Below are positions 45,306 to 58,800 of a DNA stretch of 64,000 nt, piece by piece. Each line of letters starts with the position of its first letter. Position 1 is the first letter of the stretch. Origin of the DNA: Bimastos eiseni (Eukaryota > Annelida > Clitellata > Crassiclitellata > Lumbricidae); assembly GCA_959347315.1 (NCBI GenBank), contig OY365811.1:41606919-41670918 (forward strand), read 5' to 3'. Both the position numbers and the translations under genes were made by a program. The notes under the pieces were generated by a model, which saw only the letters and a program-made list of their open reading frames with translations, did not search any database and was not told where the DNA came from.

Positions 45306-47268
45306 TAATTCCTGAGCAATGCAATGAAGTGAGTTTTAAGAGATATGGAAACTTCAAGTCAATCCTGTTAATGAAATGCCTCCATAAATGTAGCTTCTGT
45401 CATCATACCTACTGTTTTCGGTAAAACTAAACTATATTAAAGAGCTTTGCCCGTGTTGGAGCTTCGGCTTGGAACTGTCTTTGCAGTCCATTGAATTATA
45501 GACCATCTCACCTTGCCTAGTCTCTTCACCAAGCACTGACACCCACTGAGAGCGCACTATATAAATGCTTGATTACATTACATTGCGGTAATTATTTCTC
45601 GACTTTCAATGAAACACATTAGCAGGGAATAACCGGGTAGACATTTTACGGCAAGTACTGAATCCGATAATTCTGATATACTATTTTACGGATCCGGGCA
45701 CAAACCAAGTACCATTTGCAACATTATTGGGTACGTAGCGAATCGCCGAAACCCGAATCCCCCAAACTGATTTCCGCCGTATCCCCCAAAACGCAGCTGG
45801 ATTGATGAAAAGAATTCTCCTTAAATGGAGGCTGGATCGATGTTGCCCGAGTAAGGACGCTTGCTTAAAAGGGGTGGATACAAGCATGCGTAACATGATT
45901 TAAACTCAATATCTGATTAAATTTTTTTCAAATCGCAAAAATATTATGTTATTATGTGCTTGCTATCACATTGCAATTAAAAGGAAAATATTATTCATAC
46001 CATAAATCAAATTGCTTATACAAATGGCATTACCAACCAATGTTACGAACGACCTAATTCGAACAATCACAGGAAAACTACAGACGCGGATAAAATTTGG
46101 TGTCACATTGAAATAATAGAGCTACGAATAACGATATACTGTGAAAAGGCCCAAAAATGGACAAAGAAAAGAAGCAAAAATGAAAGTCATCCAATAAAAG
46201 TAAATGATGTAGGCCTGCTTTGGCTATTACAGAAATAAAACTCTGGGTATAAAATATCTTTTGTCTTTAGGAGGGAGTTGAAAGGGGTGAGCTCTGGGTC
46301 GACCGGAGGTTGTAAGAGCAGCGTGTAATTGGAGGAAATAGTGGCCTCAAGTAGTGCTTATCCGACGTTATCACAGCACGTATGAGTCGGACGTCAGCCT
46401 CCCTAGCAAGTGCCTCCACTTGATCTCCTCAGAGATAATACATATATATCCTTTACACATAACTGTGTAGGCCTATGAATGATGACATGCTATTGTAGAA
46501 ATCGAATTTAACTGACTATTCATAGGCAGCCACGCAAGGTGCTCATTAGATTATGTATACAGTTTATGTAACCAAAGCCGCCGCCTAGCGAAAGAAGGCC
46601 TAGTCCACCTAACGGGGATACGACCCATGGGCATCAAACTCGGTTTTTCAGCTCTACGCCCCAGTATGTAATCCATTACGCTGCACGTAGTCTCAATTAA
46701 AGTTCTTAGAGTTGAAACAGAGTTATATGGCTTTTGTTTGAAAAAGTTTTAACTATCTTCAATATTGGAAGCATTAGGCCTACTCGTAACTCATTCATAA
46801 ACCCGATTGTTTCAGATTTTGAGTTTCAGTAATTACCTGAATCTGCATTCAGGTAACGCCGCTTTCTGCAACTACCGTTGCCTTATTGCATCGACCTTGC
46901 TCTTGGTCAAGTTAATATATTGTGAGATCCTTCGTAATGGAACAGAGGTAACTCTGCCGTGAAGATGTGAATATCAAGCAGGAGGCTGGGTCAATTCAAT
47001 CGTCATGCTTTTAAACCAGGTAACCTACGCAATAGCCGAACCTCTCGTTTCGTTCCTGTGTAGACTACCTTTCAAAATCTAGCTGATACGAAGTAGCTGG
47101 TGCCCTAATAAGTCTTTCGAGTGGAGGTTTAAGTGTTCGGAGACTGCGATACGTTTAGGCCTACGGAACAAGTGAAGTATTATTAATGGCTCAGCAGATG
47201 TCGTCATGACCGTGAAGATAGTTGAATCTGATGGTAAATATAGTCTGTTGTATATTCACCAAATAAAC
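45306..47268. other. Spacer between the divergent ZDHHC24-like and UFL1 genes
   Basis: The two genes are head-to-head, so both promoters should lie in these 2 kb. No TATA box is obvious next to either start. A LINE-tail motif (GCGCACTATATAAATG) is at about 45555, and a tRNA-like SINE is at 46545-46690 (-). TAGGCCTA occurs three times (46468, 46774 and 47155). The 71-codon frame at 45681-45896 (-) has no recognisable homology. Confidence 0.5.
46545..46690 (-). mobile_element. tRNA-derived SINE (minus strand)
   Basis: It contains GCAGCCACGCAAGG, CCGCCTAGCGAAAGAAGGCC and the tail-to-head order seen in the copy at 12435-12610, including CGCCCCAGTATGTAATCCATT at the tRNA-like end. The B box is decayed. 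Confidence 0.6.
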
Positions 47269-49809
47269 ATGGCTGATTGGGATGAAATCAAACGTCTTGC
47301 TGCTGATTTCCAGCGCGTCCAACTAAGTGGAACATCGCTTAGGTAAGCCTGAAAGAGATCCACTTCTTCTTAAAACTTCGTTAAAATGAATTGTGCACTT
47401 TGGCATTAATTGAAAGACGCACTCTAGCGGTTTGGGTGTTGTGTACTGGCAAATTATGACACAGCATATGTTTGACGCAGCTTTAGGCGAAGTTATGTCT
47501 CTTTATCACGCGAATGGTAGGAATATATTCTTAAATTTGATACACCAAGTTGAACAACTACCGTAATTAGTAGGAATTATAGGTCATATTTTGCTTCAGT
47601 GTACCAAATGTCGCGTCTTATTTTATTGGCTCTCGACTAGGAGTGTCATTGAGGTTCTTTCATTAGAATAGAACATATTTGATTTGATCGAATTTGTTTT
47701 GATTCAGATTAATTGGTAATTTTGTCACATAGTTGAAATTCGTTTTATAGATTATCAGAGAGGAGTTGTATCGAGATTGTTCAAAAACTGATTGAACTGA
47801 AGATTATAGAAGTCGTTTATACAACTGATGGCAAGGAATACCTTACACCTCAGGAGATCGGCAAAGAAATCCGAGAAGAGCTGACTGTTCGAGGAGGTCT
47901 GACATGATCTTTGAAGTCGCAACAGTCATGATCACAACGATCAGGATCTTCGTGATCACAACGATCAGGATCATCATGATCATTGCAACCATTGTTGTCG
48001 TCATCATCAGTATTATCACACATCATTATCGAATACCATAACCTGTAACTGGCAACGGACTGCTATGTCGTAATTTTATATGAACACTGTTATTTTCTTT
48101 ACAATACAAATGTTGGCTTCTTGCAATTTTATTTGGCATGGGTCTTCCTTCAAAGTTCAGAAATTGTCACACAACCTTACAGCTACTGCCTCAACTAGGA
48201 TGTGTTACACGTTTTTGATTGTTGCATTCCAAGATGAGCTCTCGAAGCAATCGCTGCTCACCTCAATTCATCTAGTTTTGATAAACTTCAGCGAAAAGTC
48301 ACGTAAAGCTTAAAGCTGCAGATTTTAATTTTTTGAATTTTTAGTTTTAGTTCCTTGGCAAATAATATAGCTTAGGTTGTTTTGAATGCAGGTCAAGTCA
48401 ATCTTCTCTGCTTCAATATTTTTTTGAATGTAGGTCCGGTCAATCTGGTCGAATTGCTCCGATTTGTCAATTGTTTTGAATATAGGTCGGGTCAATCTTG
48501 TTGAATTTGTGAGGCTCTGATTTGACATTTGTTTTGAATGTAGGTCGTGTCAATCTAGTCGAATTGCAGCAGGCTCTGAATGTTGACCTGAGCCATATTG
48601 AGACTAAGGTCAACGAACTCTTAAGAAGCGACAAGAACCTGACGCTTATTCTTGGTCAACTGATAGACAAGTAAGACACTTGCATTTTCATTTTGCTCTC
48701 TGTCTGGGTACTCTATGGTGTTGAAGGGTGCTCGATAGTGTAGTTGAGGGTGCTCGATAGTGTTATTGAGTGTGCTCGATAGCGCAATGGGGGTTGCTTG
48801 ATAGTGTAGTGGAGGCTGATCGGTAGTGTAGTTGAGGGTGCTTGATTGTGCAGTGTGGTTGCTTGATATTGTAGTGAAGTGTGCTCGATATTGTATTTAT
48901 CGCAGGTTGCTCGATAGTGTTAAGGGGGGATTGATAGTGTAGTGAGGTGCCTGATAGTACTGGGGTTAGTCACAGAGGTGCTGATAGGGCAGGAATTACA
49001 ATAGCTGTTTCATAGCTTGTTTAAATATCGTGGGCTGTGTGTTTTTATCTACAGGAGTTACTTAGACTGTCTTGCGGAAGAAATTAACGACAAGCTTCAA
49101 CAACAGGGCCTAGTGACGATTGCAGAGCTCACGAAAGGTTACGACCTTCCCGGTGACTTCATTAGTCAGGTATTCCAATCTGGTCTTATCTGATCTGATC
49201 ATATCTAATCTAATCTTAATATAATCTAATCTTGACTAATGTCATTATCTAATATAATCTTAACTAATCTTACTATCTAATCGAATCTTAGATAATCTTA
49301 TTATCTAATCTAATGTTAGATAATCTTATTATCTAATCATAGTTAATATTATTATCTAATCTAATCTTAGATAATCTCATTATCTAATCTTAGATAATCT
49401 CATTATCTAATCTTAGATATTCTTGTTATCTAATCTAATGTTAGATAATCTTATTATCTAATCATAGATAATCTCATTATCTAATCTAATCTTTGATAAT
49501 CTCATTATCTAATCTGATCTAAGATAATTTCATTATCTAATCTAATTGTAACTAATCTAGTCTCAACTAATCTTATTACAACTAATTTAATCTTAGAACC
49601 TCTCTGTATTATACTGTGCTGTTTTTATCGTAAAGACATGTATTTTAATTGATTTAATTTAATTTTTTAGACAATTCAGGCGCGTCTCGGACGTATAATT
49701 CACGCGCAGACAGACGATGTCGACCGCAACATTCTCTACACAGCGCAGTTTGTCGCTCAACATCGAGCGAAAATCCGTGGAGCATTTAGTGCTGTTACAA
49801 GGTCTGTCG

Positions 49810-49851
<42 letters not shown>

Positions 49852-52800
49852 GTGTTTATGTGTCTGTCTGTCTGTGTTTGTGTGAATGTGTTTGTATGTC
49901 TGTCTTTGTGTCTCTGTCTGTCTGTGTCTATCTCTGTCTGTGTCTCTGTGTTTGCCTGCCTGCTTTTCGGTGTGGGCCTGTTTGTTTGTCTGTGTGTATG
50001 TCTGCTTATGTGTCTCTGTATGTCTGTCTGTGTTTCTGTCTGCCCTGTGTATCTTTTTGCATGTCTCTCTGTTTGTCTGTCTGTCTCTCTGTTTGTCTGT
50101 CTGTCTCTCTGTTTGTCTGTCTGTCTCTCTGTTTGTCTGTCTGTCTCTCTGTTTGTCTGTCTGTCTCTCTGTCTGTCTGTCTGTCTATTTGAACTGTCAA
50201 CAGCACAGGAAGTTGTTTTCAGATTTTCATTCCAATGTAATGAGTGCAGTGACTGTATCCTATCCGCAGGAAGATACGATGGTAATGGAGGGGACTGCCA
50301 AGGCCAAGAAAATGAAGTCGCTAACTCATTTCTGCCACTCAGAGGTGACTGCTGGCTAGTAATTATCATTCACTGATGTTTCAGATTGTGACATCATGAT
50401 ATCTAAATATTTCTGCATTATTTTATAATGCAGTAATATTGGGTCGTTGTCTGTTGTTAAGCTGACCATGTTGTTGTACTGTTGTCTGCAGACCGACGTC
50501 CGTTGCCTCCGTGATCGGTCAGTACAACCTTCAGGAAAGACTATGTCTCAGTAAGGTTTATTCTGATGCATTTAGATCTATTATTTAAATCTGAGATTTT
50601 ATTAACACGCACACCCGCACACACAAGGGTACTCAATAGTGTTTGGCATGATAGGCTGTCAATCTATATGGGTAAAAATTTATATGAGTATAAATTACAA
50701 TTGTGTTGCAACTGAATTATAATTGGGTTACAACTGAGTAGGGCTGAGTAAGGTACCCGCCCCAGGCTGACTGCCCGGGCAATGAAATCGGTTCTCGGAC
50801 GCCCAACACTACATGAAAATGTGCAATTCCTACGTTTTATAGCAAAATGCCCGTGCGGTCTGGTACCTGGGTACCAGCTCCAACGGTCGACAGGTACCTG
50901 GGCCGTGATTTAAAAATTTTTTTACAGCCTTACAACTCAGTTACAATTGTGTTACAACTAAGTTGTAATTGTGTTACAACTAAGTTGTAATTGTGTTACA
51001 ACTAAGTTGTAATTGTGTTAGGACTGAGTTGTAATTGTGTTACAACTGAGTTACAAGTGTGTTGTAACTGAGTTGTAATTGTGTTGCAATTGTGGTACAA
51101 CTGAGGGTTCAAATCCCCACTGAGGCAGACCTTTGGTTTGAGATTTATGCTTCATCTGCACCCCTGGCCAACTCCGCTATAATGAGCGCAGCGACCGTGT
51201 TCTGTCCGTGGAAAGATGAGACAGAGAGAGAAAGAGCGGGCTACTTACCTGCATATGCCGAGGCTAAGAAAATGAAGTTGCTAACATTTCATACCAAGAG
51301 TTGCAATTGTCGGCGACCCATTAAAGTAGCATCCCAGAAAAAATAACCCCAGATAAAATTTCCCCAGATAAAATGATCTCAGACAAATTCGCCCCAGACA
51401 TCATTGCCCCAGACAAAATTGCCCCACATAAAATTGTCTGCACAAAATGGTCCAAGACAATCAATAATAGCCCCAGACCAAATGGCGCCCCCCCAAGATA
51501 GTCCCAACTCTGTGAGTTTTGTCTGGTGCTCTAAATGGTAGGAGATTGGATGATATCTGTATTTGCATATACATTGCTTTTCAGACATTCTGGAAGAGCT
51601 GATTGGCTGCGGTCGTTTGGCTGGTTCCCTGTCGGGTGGTCGACAGGAACAGTCTGTATTTGTACCCGATGTCTACACAAGAGCCCAGAACGAATGGGTT
51701 GATTCCTTCCTCAAACAGAATGGCTATCTCGGTCTGTACAATGTGGGATATTTTCGAAATTTTTATATCAAGGTGCATGTCATATTGTTCTAGGAAGTAG
51801 TTATCGAATAATAATTTTTTAGGATGTCAATGATGGTCCTGAGTTGTTAATCGTCATGGTTTTAATTGTTTTCTGTGTTAAACTGACTTTACAATAATGA
51901 TTATATGATTAAGATTTATCCATCTGTTATTATTTTGTCTATTGAAAGTGTGAACCTGCTAGTGGAACTATTGTCCATTTTGAGTTCTTCTTTCCATATT
52001 TTTAAAATTTCTTTTAAAAATTTAAATATTCTGAAATTTTATATCGCCCTTCTTCCAACTTCTCTTGCTCAGAAGTGCACACGCCTCGCCTCCCTATGCA
52101 ATGACTGACGCCTCGGTTGAGAGTCGAACCCACTCACTCAGCACACGCTGCGTGTTACGGTCCAACTGCTCTAACCGATCAGCCACCGTGCCACACACAT
52201 TGCTGGGACGATAATTGTATGTTGATTTTGAAACGTGATTGTGCAAAACTATTGTATTTGATACCATTTGTGCAGTGGGAACAATAAAACCTCATTGGTT
52301 ATGGTTAATGGACTAGTGATTTTGTCTTTGAACTCGAGAAATTTTGAGACAATGGGGAATGACAATTGGGTTAAAATTGAATTACCGTTGAGTTACACAA
52401 ACGATTGAGTTAAAATTTAGTTACTGTTGAGTTACGAATGAATTACAACCTAGTTACAAATGAATTACAATTGAATTACAATCGAGTTACAATCGAATTA
52501 CAATGATTCTTTAAACTGCTGCTATGGCCTTCCATCATTTACTAGCTACATATCAAATGTTAAACAAGTAATAAGAAGTTATTTCAGTTTATGATAGGTA
52601 GATTCTTATGTATGCAATACCTGGGTCAGTTATGTTCAGTGCAGAGGTCAGATTTACCTGACCTTTAACTTTACCTTGGCTTTACCTTTGATCTTTCAGA
52701 GTACGATGCCGTGGTTCGACTCGGTATTTCGGACGCCAAGAACTACATCAAGAAGCGCTTCAAGAACGAGAAGCTGGAATACCTGGAGTCATGCTGCGTT

Positions 52801-55800
52801 GGAAGGCTGCTTCAGGACCAGGTGGAGTCGGAACTGGAGGAGGTCCTGAGCTCCGAAGGATGGCTTGATGTCACGGTAAATGAGGACCTCGTCTCGAACA
52901 CTTCTAATGTTATACAACAACGCTGTCTATGTGTTTGTCAGTGTGTATGTGTGTGTGTGTATGTGTGTGTGTGTGTGTGTGTATGTGTGTGTGTGTATGT
53001 GTGTGTGTGTATGTGTGTGTGTCTGTCTGTTTGTCTCTCTTCCACGTACAACAGCACATCAGCATCTGGTTAGCTACTGTTTGACGATATTTTCATAATA
53101 GAGGCGTCACCCTCCTCCTTTCTCTTGATTTGGTACTGGCACTGTCGGAGTACAAGCAGTGATGCAGTTTGAAGAGAGGTAGAGGCGAAACTGGGGATAT
53201 TTTCTGGAGGTGGCACTTCATTTTTTTAAACCCTGAATTTGAGCGTGGATGGCTGGTCCTCTCCCTTGCCATCTTATCTTCCCACCCACAGTGTACAGTC
53301 AGAGTGCTCATTATATATGAGTTGGGGAACAGGTAGATTGCCCCGACCTCTCGATTAATACTGCAGCATGCTAACAGCAACTATCATGCACCCATGCTGA
53401 TATACAAACCCCCTTTAAGTAACTGTAAACTTCGCCTCTGCTCGCACTCTGACAGTGTCAGTCAAGTAAACTCCACCATTGCTGACACTCTGACAGTGTC
53501 AGTCCCATGCCTGGATAAATTAGGAGGGTGACGCTAACGATCTTTGTTGCCACATGATGTCGTTAAACTGAAACTACCAGTGGTGACGAATAGTTTGAAT
53601 AAAGTGTTCTAAAATCTGACTGATCCTGATAAATTTTACCAGTTGATGCCTTGATCGATTAACTCGATCTGATCATTTGATATTTCCAGCCTCTGCTGCC
53701 GTCGATCTGCTCCCCGAGCGATGCTCGTCTCCTGCTTCAGCAACTTGTCCGGAGTAAGCCATCCGCAATTGTCATCTGTGACTGCTTCGTCACGAGCGAG
53801 CAGTTCCTTTCCAAGTGCTCCGAGTCATTCAACAATGCCATCAAAGTCAAGGCAGAGACAGTTAGTTAGCTGCTAAACAATATGGTTCTAATATGATAGC
53901 TAATGGTTTAATAAGTGCTGTATTATAAATGTAGAGGTACCTGGTTGACGTGATACTTCAGCTTCATTCAGCTTCCTTTCTCTGTCCACTTCACTCGTTT
54001 AATAGACTTAACTTCTTGGTTCCTTGAACTAAACAGTCATGGCTCAGTCTTGATCTTTTGCTTCAATTGGTGCCTCTGTCTGGAATTCGTTTTCTCCATC
54101 TGTTCACTCTGAAATTCTATCTGGCAGTCACTGCCTCTTTCGCTTTTCTCAAAACCTACTTCTTTTCGCAGGGCCTTGCACACTGGCAGCGCTTCAGAAC
54201 AGTTCACCCTACCTAAGGTCTTTGTTTCTTGTCTTAGTGTGACGGATAAGACACTGGCATTAGGAAAAGTAGGAAGCGAGTTCGATTCCCTCTTAAGGCT
54301 AAACTAGTACTCTATTCGCTAGGCGGGGTTAGTACTTGGTTAGACATTAGATATAGGATGTGATGGCGCCTTGCATGGCTGCCTTGCATTTAAATTCGAT
54401 TGTACTCATGTAATAACTTGTGACCAACCATTCACGCTGTACTTGCAATCATGCTGCAGCGATGTCGGTTTGAATGCGATTAAGCAAAATTTGTTGTTAG
54501 GTATTAGTATTTCTAATCTAATCTCTGTTGATTTCTAATCTGTACCTATTTCCAGTCAATTCAACTTCTATTTTACTTAATACAATTGGGGGATAATCAT
54601 TTTTTGTTGTAAACATTTTGTCCGTGAAACATATCTCGTCGACTATTTGTCCGTGAACCAATTATTGTCAAACCGATGACTCTGATATGTTACACTGTAA
54701 TGCTGTATACTAAGACTGTATTGTACTGCATAAGGTCGTGCGAGAGAATCCGGCATTGCTGCATTCGACAATGGAGACTGATCGGAGGATGGCGGGTCGC
54801 TCAACAAAGTTGGACGAAGCCACTCCACAGAAGGATGAGAAGAAGGACCAGAGGCGGAAGAAACCGACAGGTTTGTTGCATTTGCAGTTGTATTTGTCTC
54901 TGTTGGGTTTCCTAAGTTGTCTTAGTCACTGTTGTTTTTGTCTTTGTTGTCTTCGTTGTCCTTGTTGTGTCACAGTTACCTTAAATTACCTTTTTTGAAC
55001 AGTCTTGGCCTTGTCTTGGTCTTCAAGTTTTTAGTCTTGCATAGAAGTTACAAATGCAAACTGTTAAAGGCTGGACTGGATCCCTGAAAGATTCATAAAA
55101 AACAGTGCAACTGGTGTACGTGTGTCTAACGAATATCTATGTGCTTGCTGTCACTGGAACCTTCCTAGGCCTATGGCACCACAGTAGCAATAGTATCATG
55201 TACAATAATATTATCAGGGTGGCTGTGGTCAATTGAAATGGCCGTATTTTGAGAGACACACTCGAACCGAGAAGAAATAAGAATACATTCACCACTAGAC
55301 ATATGTACATTGTATACCAGTTGCCCTGGTTTTTCGTTAAACTTTCAGGGACAGAGTTTAGCTTTTAGCAATCTGTATTTATAACTTCTATACAATTTGT
55401 AACTTTAACCTTTAAGCTTTGCATATGGAACAGATGCTTCCTTCCCAGATCCACCCAATACCCTGATTCCCCACTTTACAGAAATGTTATTCCATATTCA
55501 TTATCGCATACTGTGCATACTTTGCGTTGCCTGATGGATTTTGTTGTCTTTGGCTTGTAGGTGGTGGCAAAGGGAGTGGCAGTGGAACCCAGGGTCGTGA
55601 GGTCAAGACGAAAGCGGCGAAGAAGAAGTTCAGTTATGGCCGAGACCGCGAGGTTGATGAAGACTCGGACGATGAAGAAGTCATGTCAAAGTCGAAGTCA
55701 GCAGAGCTGGAGTTTATGTCGGTGTCAGGTATCAAGGAGGAACTGAAAAAGCAGACGAATCTGAAGGAGGCCCCGGATGATTTTGTCAAGGCAGTTGCTG

Positions 55801-58800
55801 CAAATCTTTACAGGTTAATAATAACAATTATTATTAGAATGGTAATAATTATTACTATTAATAAAGTGGTAATGATTGTATTGATTATTATTGTAATTAT
55901 TATAATAATAATAATTATTTGACGATATTACATCGTAGCAATCAATCAATTTTCATTTATTCAGTTATCATGCTGGCGAAAACGCAGCTGGTTACAATGG
56001 TTATGATAAGTACAGATTAATATTTAGACAGTTACAGTTAGGCCTACGCCGAATCAGAAACTCAGTTAGTTTGAGATTTAATTAGATGATTTATGTTCTT
56101 ATGTGTTTATGTACAATGCTCTAGGTATAAAATTTCATGGTTTACACAGCTGAGTTCCTATTGATAGCCGAGCTATCAAGTTCCTATTGTCTCTTCCTCG
56201 GATTTTTACTGTTTTTAAGCCATAAAACCGTTGCCACCTGAATGCTGATTTCTTCAGATTTGAAATCCATGCAACTGTTGTCCAGGTTTCTGATTTTACA
56301 ATGTATAAGGCATGCAACCATTGCTAGACATCTGATTTTCCCATTTAGAATCCATGCAACTGTTGATTTGTACTGTTTATGAGCTATTCACCCATTGCTA
56401 AACTACAAGTGTTTTCCATTTGAAATTCATGCAACTGTTGTTCAGGTTACTGATTTTCTCTTTCAAATTGTGCAACTGTTGTTTAGGCCGCTGACACAGA
56501 AATTCCTGGACGACATGAAGAATGTCTTCTTGCAGACGATGCAGTCGACATCTTCAACGACGAAACGAAAGGTGCACAGCGATCTGTCAGAGAAAATCAG
56601 TGGACTCTGGATGAACGCCAAACTTTTCGAAAAGGGAATCAATCTGTTCAGTGGTGGGAATAAGATTTTGAGAAATACTAAGATAATGATGATCTGAAAA
56701 TATAAATTCATTCATTCGTTCGTTTGTTCATACATTTGTTCGTTCATTCATTCGATCATTTGTTGGTTCGTTCACTCATTCTTTGATTCATTCATTCATT
56801 CTTTTGATAATTAGTTCATTCGTTCGCTCATTTGTTCATTCATTAAATTATTTCTTAGTTCATTCACTAAAGGCAAAGGTCCTTCCCAGCGCCCGTTGAT
56901 TGTCTAGCAAAACCATTGTCTGATAAAAATGATGCAACAGAGACTTGCCAGATGAGCTCATGGACTTTGCCTGCCACTCCTTATGTGAGCATACCTCTGT
57001 TTCAGACGAGGTCCAGCAGGCGCTGAACAAGCACCTGCTTCAGACGGTCTGCACTGACATGACCAATGTCGTCTTCAACTACTTCGCTACTGACACCATG
57101 GTCAGCGTCGATGACAGCGCCGTTACATCAGAGGCAAGTTGCCCATAGTAGTAGCAGTTTCAGCTTAATGATGCTGTGTGATAACATGTATCATTAGCGT
57201 TGCCCTCCTCCATCTAGACACACTTAGGACTGACACTTCCGAGTGCAAGCGGTGGAGGAGTTTGGTGGACTAATAGCATTTGTAGTTTCAGTTTAACGAT
57301 ACTGTGATAACAAAGATAGTTGGTGTCGCCCTCCTCCATTTTCCTGGCTTGAGACTGGCAATGCCTGATTTTGAGCAGTGTGAGAGTTGCTCTAAATGAG
57401 CGCTGAACGGGATTTAGTCGCTCACGTGACCATCAGTATCCATGGAGATTATATCTGTTCTAACTCCTAAGGGATGATTACTCTTACCTTGGATGTAAAC
57501 TAATGGTGTTATGATATTAATTATATTATTAATATTAATAATGATGGGCTTTGTGTGTCTAGGTGCGGACGAAGATCCTCTCGCTTCTTCCAGACGATAG
57601 GACGAAACAGGCCCTCGTCCGTCTTCAGGGTTCACTGAGTGCAAAGGTTGGCATCTTTTAATCCCACTGAAGAAGAAGAAAAAGAAGAAGGAAGAGTAGT
57701 CCCTTGACCTGGCTTGTGAGGTGCCATGGGTGTGTACACTGTCGGTGAGAATATGTAACGGCAAGGGAGAGGACTTGCTGCCTAACCTTATATGCAGAGG
57801 CTAAGAAAATGAAGTCGCTGACACTTCATACCAATGGCTGCCTTCTTTGCTTGCTTATAGAACTGCTGTTCTTTTGTAAAAAAATGTAATCAAACAACAT
57901 CCTTACTCTTGCTGTAGTATGTTTTATGTTTCATGTTTCCACAGGCAATCGGTCCTTCATTATTTATTGGGTTACTTGATTAACTTTGCCTCCTTCTTTC
58001 TGTAGGCTTGGGACTGGCACTGCCAAATGTAGGGCAGTGACACAGGCAATTTTATCAGTTCAGTCACCAGTTTCAAGGTTTATTAATATAAATAGGTTTA
58101 TTAATATAAATAGGTTTATTAATTTAAATAGGTTTGCTTTAATTATGTACATTTTGATTCTACATGTATTTTATGTACCTATTGTTTTTTGTACCCATTG
58201 ACTGACTTATTGATTGATTGACTGATTGATTTACTGATTGTTTGATTGATAAACAGAATGTCGATGATTTCTTTACCCAACTGGAAACCATCTGTAACCC
58301 CGGACAACTAGAAATCTCGCTTCGGAAGCCGGATAAGAAGAAAGAGAGGTGTGTTAATGACGAGTGTAATTGAACTGTTGCCTAATGGTTAAATCTGGGG
58401 AGTGCAGAGCTTTGTGACATCATGTTTTAGGGTTGTTATGACTTTTGTGACGACATGTGATGAGAAGGAAATGGGGGTGTCAATTTTCGGCCAAAATTGT
58501 TTTACGTCATTTATGGACGACCTGGCCCCTTTGCAGTTACTGCACAGTACTAGAAATAATCTAATGTCTGATGCATACATTGAGAGCGTTGAAGGTTTTC
58601 GTAATAACACCTACAAGCAGAAAATATCAACAGCGCCAACAGATAGATTGATAGAGGATTGATTGATAGGTGTGTAGAGGTTCTTTGGTGAACAGGAAGC
58701 CAGCGCAAGGATTACACCATAGTTTACAAGCTGTTATCATAAGGTATGACCCAACGACTTCATGACATGACTTTCCAGTGTTTGACGACATCTAATGACA

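Noticed and set aside
45681..45896. A 71-codon minus-strand frame between the ZDHHC24-like gene and UFL1
   Set aside because: It is short, unrecognised and without splice or conservation support.
48705..48965. CRISPR-like regularly spaced repeat
   Set aside because: The units are contiguous and degenerate with no unique spacers, in a eukaryotic intron.
49659..50376. Frames of 110-236 codons reading CLSVCLSV or DRQTDRQT
   Set aside because: They are the (TCTG)n microsatellite of UFL1 intron 5, with UFL1 exon 5 on the + strand at its edge.
52080..52215. A functional tRNA gene on the minus strand
   Set aside because: A and B boxes are present, but the acceptor and anticodon stems do not pair and the family recurs as fragments, so it is a SINE.
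52711..53098. A 120-codon frame ending in VCVCVCV
   Set aside because: Its first part is UFL1 exon 8 read past its donor. The rest is the (GT)n microsatellite.
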